The notes under the pieces are model-generated. The model did not search any database. It was not told the DNA's origin and saw only the letters and a program-made list of their open reading frames with translations. From the NCBI GenBank assembly GCA_009746045.1, contig RPFO01000667.1, positions 6,218,254 through 6,282,253 of the forward strand: DNA of 64,000 bases, in the 5' to 3' direction. The DNA comes from Mesostigma viride. Lineage: Eukaryota > Streptophyta > Mesostigmatophyceae > Mesostigmatales > Mesostigmataceae. Positions 56,176 to 64,000 of the stretch are shown one piece after another; position 1 is the first letter of the stretch, and every line of letters begins with the position of its first letter. A program made the translations under genes and the position numbers.

Positions 56176-59100
56176 ATGAGCCAACTAACGCTAGTCTCGT
56201 GGAATGTCAGGGGGCTTAACACATACGGAGTCCGCACAGTGGGACAGGGCCGCACCATGACTCGCATCCGGGAACTTACAGTAGAATTGGATAGCCTCCT
56301 ACATCAATATGTTGGTCCCTCTCACGAGATTTGGCTTGGACTGCAAGAACACAAAATTCAGATAGATGCAGAACGTACCGCCCTCCGGGCGGTCCGAGCA
56401 CTTGCACCTAGAACACTATGCCAATGGGGATGGGCTCGGGGTACCCAAGGGGGAACGGCACTCATACAATACCGCAAACCACCTAACCCAACCATGACAT
56501 ACCTGCCATGGACATTACAAGCAGACACAGCCCCGGCTAGATGGCAGGGCAGATGGACACGACAATCTATAACATGGGCGGGAAGCCAGGGCTACCTCAT
56601 TACCATCTATGCGCCGACCCTAGATATGCCGGCTGAACAAAACCTTTTCTACCAGCATATATTTGCAATGGTTTCTGATCTCATCTCCAACGGCCAAGAA
56701 ATAGTACTTATGGGGGATTTTAACATTGATCTAAACGAACACCCTGCCCACCGTACAGCCTCCTTTTACCAACACATTCTAGACCTGAATTTGCAGGATG
56801 TCATTCGGTCACGGGATCAGGAGCACACTTGGCTGGCCACTCGTCTGGGCGTTCGCACAACCCGTCGTTTGGATAAAATATATATCACGCCCAAATGGGC
56901 CGATTTAGTCTGCCACGCCAGCGTAGAACGCTCCACAGCCTTCTCAGACCATTACCCATGCATTGTCACGCTAGCCCACCACACCCAGGCCCCACGGGGC
57001 CCAGGCATCCCTCGCATCAATAAAATCCTTCTACAAGACGATCAGTTTTATTTTGAGATCATGCAACGTTGGAGCAATTGGCGAACTCACAAGGATAGCT
57101 ACACTGACTGCTGCACGTGGATGCAGGAAGGCCTAGCCAAAATGCTAGAATATTCACATACCTACTCCCTAAACGTACGTCGCGAGAAAGGACGCGCATA
57201 CCGAATTCACCAACGCATAGTCAACAAGCTACAGCTGAAACCCCACCTAAACCACTACGAACAAGCTCGACTTCAAAGTTCACAAACTGAACTCGACAAA
57301 CTCCGTTTTGAAAGACACGCCCTAGCTTTAGACTCTGAAAATCTGTGGTGGCATCAGGTAGGCGAACGCATGACAAAAGATTTTTTCGCACTTATTCCAC
57401 CACTAAAATCCAACTCAATCATTTCAGAAATCCAGGATGAACAAGGCACACACACGGCCACAACCCCCATCCTAGAAAGTGGACATCGTTTCTACACCTC
57501 GCTGTTCCAAAATGAACCCAACCCCGAAGCCGACGCGGCCATAGCAAAAATTTTACAAGCTATCCCACGCCGCCTCACACTTGCGCAACAACACCAACTA
57601 GACCAAACCCCCTCCATGGAGGAGGCTACTAATGCCATGCAAAACATCCGGACCGGTAGTGCCCCAGGGGTGGATGGGCTTCCCATCGAGTTTTGGAAAA
57701 CTTTTTGGTCCCTTTTACACGTAGATTTCTATCAATGCATACTAGAAATCTGGCAACATGGACAAATTACGGGTCAATGGGCCGAAACAGCCCTCATTTT
57801 ATTGTTCAAAAAGGGTGACAAAACACAGTGGAAAAATTACCGGCCAATACGGCTCCTTACGGTTGCGTACAAAATCATTAGCAAGATAATTCAGCAAAGG
57901 CTCTACTCTGTTCTCGACTGCCTTATAGGCCCGGAGCAAGTAGGCTTCCGTGCTAACCTCCATATCAACGATAGCATCACCCTCATAATGGACATAGTAG
58001 AGAAGGCATGGCGCGACGACATTGCCGGCTTTATCCTCTTCTGGGACTTTGAAAAAGCGTTTGACCGCATGTGCTGGGCATACCTCCGACACATATTGAT
58101 CGGCTTAGGGTTTGGCCCACGCATCCTAACGGTCATCATGGGAATGATCAAATCGCTAACCTGGTACATCCTTATCAACGGTCACAAATCTGCACTTGGC
58201 CACAGCTCAAGATCCCTCCCCCAAGGAGATTGTATGTCCCCCATCTTGTTCCTACTGGCACACGCAGGATTGTTTTGGCTCCACCAGCACGACCCTCGTC
58301 TGCAGGGCTTCCCGCTTGCAGGCAGTGCCAAAGGTATTGTACAGATAGCCTATGTGGATGACACCACCAATGTTTGCATCTCTCTACAGGAAGTGAATGC
58401 TGTCTTGGAAAATATCAACACGTACTCTGTGGCCTCACAACAACGTTGTAATGTGCAAAAGTCCACGGGACTGCACATCGGCAAACCCAACCCATCTCGG
58501 ATAAACCCCTCTCACCTGGCCATGACATGGGTCAAACCAGGTGAACACCATCTTTTGCACAATTGCCCCATTGGCTGCACGCCAGAGGGACGTTTGGCTG
58601 AACATCGTGCGTTTTTATATGACGAAACCAACCACGTGGGCAAACTTGCAGGAGTGCTCCTCACGGCAGGGCGGTGGGGTGGCGTCCAGCGGATGAGCTT
58701 ACGAGGAAAAGCACTAATCGTCAACCAACTCTTGTTCTCCAAGGTTTTATACTACTGTCTGGCACACCCTCCCAACGATCATACCATACAGCTTATCCAA
58801 CGCATCGGCAGCAACTTTGTTTGGAAACAGAAAGGTTTGATATCTCACACGGTACATGGTTGGATCAGCCGGGATATGTCCTTTATGTCATGGTTGCACG
58901 GTGGTCTAGGGCTACACAACATACAATGGCGCTTGTGGTCGATGTATGCTAAACAAGTGATCAGCGTGTACATGGAAGTGAACACGCACCCTGGCTGCCT
59001 GTTGGCAAAAGAGTCTCTCTCCGCTAGTTACACCCATGCTAATGGCACATCATGGCACCTTGACGCTGGAGTACTTGGCTGCACACTGATATCATACAAG

Positions 59101-60594
59101 GGGCTCCCCTGGTACTGGTCGCGCCTATGGTTAGGTTATCACAAGCTCAAACCTGGGCGCCTCGTTTTTCCCACCACTCGTGAGGAGGTTGCACGACAGA
59201 TTCTTTATTTCAATGATTTGATCGTGGACAATGCGCGCAAGCCCTTGGGCACGTTACATGGGCACAACCCTTATGCTGGCTTCCTGTGCGCATCACCCCC
59301 TGTTCTGAGAGTGCTCGATCTCTACGCGTGGCAGGGGGACAGATATCGGTTACGGGCATACACTGAAGTTAATGCTTGGGTGCAAAACATGCCATCGCTA
59401 CACGCTTGGAACACCCTCATCCAGGCCATCCCAGCTACATGGCATGCTGTGATGATGGCCCCACGCAAGGCCCTACAGCCGGGTGATTGGATCAGTTTTT
59501 ACCCAGACGGGATCACATCCACATGCAAAGGTCTGGTCCGGGGAGTGTTGCCTCCGGCCGGAATTCAAGTCCAAGTGGCCGACACCCTTCCAGGCCACAA
59601 TGGTTGCCTCAATCAGTTGGCGACATTATGTGTCTGTCTTCCAGCCCACCAATGTCACCGTATCCGGATGGTCCCGTGGTTAGTATCAAGGTCCTGCATG
59701 TTCCAGCCGGACCCCACGACCCCGGCGGAGGCCATCACTTGGTTACACGTAGGCAATACGAGATTGGATACTTTACCATTGGACCCCCTGGAATTTGGCT
59801 GGACCCTGACCAAGGGGATGTCTAGGATCAGCAAATGTCTTTACGAGTACACGGCAGAATGGGGTTATGACATTTTATTGCACGAGAACCATAAGCTCCA
59901 CCCTGGCCGCCCACGATGGGGCTTTCAATGGCCTGGATATAGTTGGATTAAACTTATCACCCTGGCGGTCGATCACCCTTTGGTGGACCGCAGAGCGACC
60001 GACATTCAACATCTTTTACTGCACAGAGCCATCGGGGTAAACGCGACCCTCAGCAGCCGGTTTCACCACGATGCGACATGCCTGTGCACCTTCCCTTCGG
60101 AAACAATTGAGCACCGCTTTCTCTACTGCCAAGTGAGCGGGGTGTGGCAATGGTTGTTTAACGTATGGTCCGCATGGACCGCGCTACCACATTCCACACT
60201 AACGCTATCCGTGCGTTGTATCATATTCGGTATGGCGGGGACCCCCGGGGAGGAGCTATCCGACAGTCAACTAGCCTGGGTATGGCTCCGAACTAATATG
60301 CTATACGCGATCTGGACTATCCGGAACGAGACGGTTTTCAAAGTGCGGCACGAATACACCAAAGCCGCCGTTGTGAGGCGGTTTATCTTCCTCTGGAACT
60401 CAGCAATGCGTCGCGCTTGGCTCTTGGCGCAAGAACAATACAAGGTGTGGGACCCCGGGCCCAACAATGACAGGCCCAGCCCCTTGGAGCTCTTCCATGC
60501 TCTCCTGGGACGCAACAGGGTGTTTACTTGCATTCCTCACGGTGACCTTACGCGCGTCACTTGGCTCCCCTGGTCACACAATGCTCCTTTCTAA
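56176..60594 (+). CDS. LINE ORF2: AP endonuclease, reverse transcriptase, zinc knuckle (intact)
   Basis: The protein is 1472 residues, uninterrupted. The N-terminal AP-type endonuclease (1-265) has its catalytic set in place: N10 (SWNVRGLN), E58 (LQEHK), Y145, D181 and N183 (MGDFNID), D233 (RLDKIYI) and S257-D258-H259. The reverse transcriptase spans about 480-790, with RPIRLL at 556-561, FWDFEKAFD (622-630, metal ligand D624), LPQGDCMSP (681-689) and AYVDD (725-729). The C-terminal third has a plant-L1-type RVT zinc-binding segment CLCTFPSETIEHRFLYC at about 1300-1318. The endonuclease nicks target DNA and the RT copies the element RNA from the nick. All motifs look functional. With ORF1 cut, this copy could move only if ORF1 is supplied elsewhere. 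Codons are A/C-rich, unlike the GC-rich exons nearby. Confidence 0.97.
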   Translation: MSQLTLVSWNVRGLNTYGVRTVGQGRTMTRIRELTVELDSLLHQYVGPSHEIWLGLQEHKIQIDAERTALRAVRALAPRTLCQWGWARGTQGGTALIQYRKPPNPTMTYLPWTLQADTAPARWQGRWTRQSITWAGSQGYLITIYAPTLDMPAEQNLFYQHIFAMVSDLISNGQEIVLMGDFNIDLNEHPAHRTASFYQHILDLNLQDVIRSRDQEHTWLATRLGVRTTRRLDKIYITPKWADLVCHASVERSTAFSDHYPCIVTLAHHTQAPRGPGIPRINKILLQDDQFYFEIMQRWSNWRTHKDSYTDCCTWMQEGLAKMLEYSHTYSLNVRREKGRAYRIHQRIVNKLQLKPHLNHYEQARLQSSQTELDKLRFERHALALDSENLWWHQVGERMTKDFFALIPPLKSNSIISEIQDEQGTHTATTPILESGHRFYTSLFQNEPNPEADAAIAKILQAIPRRLTLAQQHQLDQTPSMEEATNAMQNIRTGSAPGVDGLPIEFWKTFWSLLHVDFYQCILEIWQHGQITGQWAETALILLFKKGDKTQWKNYRPIRLLTVAYKIISKIIQQRLYSVLDCLIGPEQVGFRANLHINDSITLIMDIVEKAWRDDIAGFILFWDFEKAFDRMCWAYLRHILIGLGFGPRILTVIMGMIKSLTWYILINGHKSALGHSSRSLPQGDCMSPILFLLAHAGLFWLHQHDPRLQGFPLAGSAKGIVQIAYVDDTTNVCISLQEVNAVLENINTYSVASQQRCNVQKSTGLHIGKPNPSRINPSHLAMTWVKPGEHHLLHNCPIGCTPEGRLAEHRAFLYDETNHVGKLAGVLLTAGRWGGVQRMSLRGKALIVNQLLFSKVLYYCLAHPPNDHTIQLIQRIGSNFVWKQKGLISHTVHGWISRDMSFMSWLHGGLGLHNIQWRLWSMYAKQVISVYMEVNTHPGCLLAKESLSASYTHANGTSWHLDAGVLGCTLISYKGLPWYWSRLWLGYHKLKPGRLVFPTTREEVARQILYFNDLIVDNARKPLGTLHGHNPYAGFLCASPPVLRVLDLYAWQGDRYRLRAYTEVNAWVQNMPSLHAWNTLIQAIPATWHAVMMAPRKALQPGDWISFYPDGITSTCKGLVRGVLPPAGIQVQVADTLPGHNGCLNQLATLCVCLPAHQCHRIRMVPWLVSRSCMFQPDPTTPAEAITWLHVGNTRLDTLPLDPLEFGWTLTKGMSRISKCLYEYTAEWGYDILLHENHKLHPGRPRWGFQWPGYSWIKLITLAVDHPLVDRRATDIQHLLLHRAIGVNATLSSRFHHDATCLCTFPSETIEHRFLYCQVSGVWQWLFNVWSAWTALPHSTLTLSVRCIIFGMAGTPGEELSDSQLAWVWLRTNMLYAIWTIRNETVFKVRHEYTKAAVVRRFIFLWNSAMRRAWLLAQEQYKVWDPGPNNDRPSPLELFHALLGRNRVFTCIPHGDLTRVTWLPWSHNAPF

Positions 60595-60716
60595 ACCTTT
60601 CACCTATCACACTACCCTCAGAGGGTAACCAGCTGGTCGATACGTGGTACCTCTTCACCTAATGATATTCCTATTGGTTAATAAAAATACCCATTTACCC
60701 GGAAAACTCAAAGCCG

Positions 60717-61509
60717 TACCCACCTGCGGCGGACATGTAGCTGACTTGTCGGTGCTGACATTGTTGCATACAACCAGTGCGGATTCAGTTTAGTCAGTTC
60801 AGAGCGGATCGGGGAAACGGCATTCGGCCGAAAAGTAACTGACAATTGCGCATTGCGGCGTGGAGCATTGCCACTTGGGCGACGGACCTGCGAGAGATAA
60901 TGATTGACGCTGTTTTTCCTGATCTTGCGGCTGCAATTTCGCCAAGTACAAGACACGTGCACCGCCGAATCACCTCCAAGGATCACCTCCAAGGTCCTAG
61001 CGCGCGGGTGACTGTTGGAAAGACATGCAAAGACTTCGGGGATATCCATTCTGAACGTAGTATCAGGTGTCGTATCTTGGTCTCACCGTACTGACTTTCG
61101 CCAGCCTAGGACCGCAGATCTGGGCAAAATGCTGACCAATGCTTGACCTAACCGGAATGTCAGGAATCCTAGGGAATAACGAAAGCATGCGTTAGAATAA
61201 CGAACGGCTGCCATTTGTGAGATCTGACTTCATCCTGCCAGCTCCTTCAGAAAGAAGTCATCGTTTTGTGCTCACTGCGTCAATGCCTGATCGCACTGTG
61301 CCGCGCAGAAGCGAACCTACTAAACCACTAATCGATTGGACGAAGCGTCTGCGGTGAATTCCGGTCTGAATTCGACGTTCCTCTGGATCTCAAAACCCAA
61401 ACCCAAAATACGCACGCGCACGTTGGTTACAGCGGGACCATCGCCTCCGACACATCTTGGGAGGTCGGCAGTTGCGTCGGGCTAGCCGCTTGCAAAGCCT
61501 AGCAGGTTC
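60717..61509. other. Intergenic, no gene recognised
   Basis: A plus frame at 60846-61094 lacks any domain. A tandem AAGGATCACCTCC duplication occurs at 60976-60995. Confidence 0.4.
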
Positions 61510-62223
61510 ATGGCCGGGGCTGTTCACGCACTTTCCATGGAGGATAGAGGCAAGAGAACTGCCGAATTTTGTCTGTACGGGGACTCTTTAAAGCGAGGCC
61601 GTGCACAGAAGTCGCCCAATGTCCAGCATGAAACAGCAATCCCTGATGGACGTGTCGTGTGGAAGGTAAATACTCACCAATGAGCCTGCCATCTTGTCCC
61701 TTGTCGTTCCTCATTTCATGTGGATATGATGGTCGCTCTGACTCCCAATTTTTTCCCCTCTTTGTCATGTTAGCAGGCGTCGGATACGAATGCAAGAAGT
61801 GATGTGGAAACTTCCGCTGTCCCGTTGAAGGAAGGCAGGGCTGCCCTTCCGGAAAGTATCCACAATCCTGCCGAGTGTTTGGAACAGAAAAGGGACTACA
61901 TCGCAAGCGTAAATCTTCCAGCTTGTTTGTGCCTCGCCTCGTGTAGCTGCACGTCGGAAGGATTGTCACCGGAAGTCTCAAGCAGCGTCCGCCAGGTATC
62001 GTCGGTTTCCGCTTTATTTCCCAGCAAGCATGGCGCCTTATTCCAGGTGGATTTGGTAGGCTCCGCCCCCTTTGTCGATCGCCTGTTTCTCTCCTTCTCT
62101 GGCGACTCTGGTTTCGTTGGGGAACGCCCGCTTCTTTCGTTGACCGCGCGAGAGGGCGACCAGAATCAAGCATGCCTGCAGTTATACACAGTTAGCCCCT
62201 TGCTTTTGTTGCCCCCGGCATAG
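61510..62223 (+). CDS. Hypothetical protein, two or more exons
   Basis: Exon 1 is 61510-61665 (ATG GCC context, MAGAVHALSMEDRGKRTAEF, 52 codons, donor GTAAAT). A 111-bp intron ends TTAGCAG. Exon 2 starts 61777 (ASDTNARSDVETSAVPLKEG) and is open to TGA at 62221-62223, unless the GTATCG after VRQ at about 61996 or GTGGAT at about 62045 is used as a donor. Phase 0 fits at the junction. The product has Cys-containing hydrophobic stretch CLCLASCSC and no domain I know. The exon at 63685 might belong to it. Confidence 0.5.
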
Positions 62224-62635
62224 GTGTCTTCAATTTACAAGTGAGGGCCCTGTTGAAAAGTTTGACCCTGCAACGGGATTTCCGGCATAGCAGCGGCGCC
62301 GAGTAGTAACTCATGCTCGCCAAGGTCAGCGACACTGAGAAGTGGCTCAGGCTGCCCTGCTGTCAGTGATGGGGGGCAGAAGCCTCAACTGCCAATCTAA
62401 GAATGAATGATAGTGGCTAATAAATGTCACACATGCCCTGTGACATGTGCTAGAGCCCACCTACGAGAGCTGTCAACACAAAGGATTGTTTCCAGTTGTT
62501 TGCTCATGGGCATTTCGGGGAATTGCTGTCACTTGGTGCCTATGTTGAGAAGTGTTGGGAATGTGCTGTCACTTGGTGAGTCTGTTCACTGTTGGGGTAT
62601 GCTTGAAAATGGATGTTGCTAGTTTGTTTGTTCGT

Positions 62636-62638
62636 TTG

Positions 62639-62730
<92 letters not shown>

Positions 62731-62872
62731 CCCGCCCGCCCGCCCGCCCGCCGCCCGCCCGCCCGCCCGCCCGCCCGCCCGCCCGCCCGCCCGCCCCGCC
62801 CGCCCGCCCGCCCCGCCCGCCCGCCGCCGCCCGCCCGCCCGCCGCCCGCCCGCCCGCCCGCCCGCCCGCCGG
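62636..62872. repeat. (CCTG)n followed by (CCCG)n
   Basis: About 95 bp of TGCC tetramers change at 62731 into about 140 bp of CCCG tetramers with CCG slips. A transition in the repeat unit (T to C) within one array is clear. Confidence 0.97.
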
Positions 62873-63074
62873 CTCGCATTTTGCAGGGCGTGATAAGATC
62901 GGGCAAATGCCAGTGGACGATGTACTTGTAGACTTACTTACATGAATACCTGGGTTATTCTGACCCGCACTTGCTAGCTCTGCGGTTGCGGTGCCCCCAC
63001 GCCTGTGACCGTTTTTGCCTGCCCTTTGGCCCCTGCACGAGCTCCGAATCATCCCAGCCATGCTGGCACATGCT

Positions 63075-63240
63075 GTCTCTTTGATGTCATCCCTGCCCCA
63101 TCGGTAGCTCTGATGTCATCCCTGCCCCACCTGTAGCTCTGATGTCATCCCAGCGGCAGCTTTGATGTCATCCCTGCCCCACCTGTAGCTCTGGTGTCAT
63201 CCCAGCGGCAGCTCTGATGTCATCCCAGCGCTTGCTGTGT
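63075..63240. repeat. GATGTCATCCC repeat, about 28-30 bp
   Basis: Six to seven imperfect units of CTCTGATGTCATCCC followed by TGCCCCACCTGTAG or AGCGGCAG. The word resembles half of a CRE/bZIP site, and TGACGTCA itself occurs at about 63715 in the next exon. Confidence 0.9.
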
Positions 63241-63684
63241 GGCACAGCAGGGGCAAGGAGGTGCACATGCATGGTCTTCACGCTCATCGCCCTTCCTAGA
63301 CGCCTGCTGCTACGTGTGCCCTTCGTGTAGACTTTATGTGCTGCACAGCAGGTGTGCGTGTTTTACTGCCCGTGCTCTCGATCACAATCGCCCTGGTTTT
63401 GAACGGGGCCAAGAGACAATGTCCAAAGCCAAGAGCCAGGAGACTATACATCGGCAGCGTGTCGTGGTCATGACCGTGCATAGCATGCAGTACTATACCC
63501 ACCTACACCCCCATGCAGTGCTAAACCCATCCACACCTGTATCAGAATATTGTAGTGTTCTTGCATAAGAGTTCGTGGGTGCCCTATTCGGCCTCTTGTG
63601 AACACCCTGCCACATGAACGGCTTCCTTCTCGTCCATCCCTCCCCCCCTCTCCCCCCCCCCCAATTTCCATCCCCCCCCCCCAG

Positions 63685-64000
63685 GCGCGGTTGGAAGGCC
63701 GTGCGCCGCTGGTTGACGTCATCCTTGACTGTGCTCGCGACATCGTCTCAGCGGACCAGGGCGAGGGGGGCAGGGGGACGCAACCGGGTGGGCTGAGGGA
63801 GAGCGGCACTAGCGACGGTGCCGGTAGCCATGGCGGCGGTGTCTGGGACATGCGCCAGCTGTCCACCGTGACGTCGCCCACTGATGTCATCCCGCCGTCC
63901 CACCACGTCAGTGGCTCGTCCGACGCAGGCGCCTCGCCCGCGACGGTCGGCATGGCGGTGACGTCAGCGGGTGATGTCACCATGGCGGTCAAGTATGAGG
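63685..64000 (+). CDS. Partial exon running off the window end
   Basis: After a long C-tract and a CCCCAG acceptor, the frame starting GCG CGG TTG GAA is open for 105 codons to the window edge. It reads ARLEGRAPLVDVILDCARDI then a Gly/Ser-rich linker, VWDMRQLSTVTSPTDVIPPS and GMAVTSAGDVTMAV. There is no stop and no known domain. The link to the exons at 61510-62223 is unproven. Confidence 0.45.

Larger units (their letters stand above)
55892..60701 (+). mobile_element. L1-type LINE with intact ORF2 and 15-bp TSD
   Basis: The insert lies between direct copies of GAAAACTCAAAGCCG at 55877-55891 and 60702-60716. It begins inside the end of ORF1, has a 38-base ORF1-ORF2 gap, ORF2, and about 107 bp of 3' UTR ending TTAATAAAAATACCCATTTACCCGG. 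The duplication and the intact long frame indicate a recent 5'-truncated insertion made by target-primed reverse transcription. Confidence 0.97.

Noticed and set aside
61508-62173. 221-codon minus frame
   Set aside because: Shadow of the plus-strand exons at 61510-62223, which have fitting splice sites; the minus frame is Arg/Pro-rich without features.
62540-63061. Gly/Ala/Arg-Gln repetitive frame
   Set aside because: Created by (CCTG)n/(CCCG)n tetramer repeats.

Overview
The window is eukaryotic nuclear DNA. Host genes are split by many GT-AG introns, intergenic and intronic space is full of microsatellites and minisatellites, and several families of non-LTR retrotransposons (LINEs) are nested in it. 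A UbiA prenyltransferase with an organelle-type N-terminal extension, an AMN1-like cysteine-type LRR protein and LINEs carrying a restriction-enzyme-like endonuclease are compatible with an alga, most likely of the green lineage. This is an inference from gene content, not a proof. No rRNA, canonical tRNA gene, CRISPR array or bacterial operon was seen.

Layout. 1-1366 holds two abutting minisatellites. 2780-2949 is a LINE tail with target-site duplication. 3096-8258 is a three-exon DDE-like transposase-type gene surrounded and interrupted by a dispersed palindrome. 8540-8703 is a foldback element with a tRNA-like core. 9047-9484 is an unknown gene. 9.9-14.4 kb is decayed LINE material, including a palindrome about 1.9 kb long made of two ORF1 copies tail to tail. 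16454-21179 (minus) is a seven-exon LRR gene. 22645-29239 (plus) is an eight-exon transposase-like gene whose N-terminus reads as a 2A-like peptide. It converges on a four-exon gene of unknown function at 29391-31267 (minus). 32643-33926 is a 5'-truncated L1-type LINE with a 17-bp target-site duplication. 34583-35512 is an intronless, probably tail-anchored TPR protein. 36-40.6 kb is a nest of inverted LINE pieces. 41527-55025 (minus) is a six-exon UbiA gene spread over 13.5 kb, with LINE copies and a 342-bp foldback element in its third intron. 55892-60701 is an L1-type LINE with an intact 1472-residue ORF2 between 15-bp duplications. 61510 to the end holds two or more exons of an unrecognised gene or genes.

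Gene models were built by hand. The LRR, UbiA and 29391-31267 models keep one open frame across every splice junction and end on a stop. The 2A/transposase model needs one base added in exon 7, and the 4679-8227 model needs one indel near 5.7 kb. Housekeeping-type genes (LRR, TPR, UbiA) alternate with transposon-type genes and LINE nests. The two DDE-like genes belong to different families and are the best candidates here for undescribed mobile or domesticated systems.
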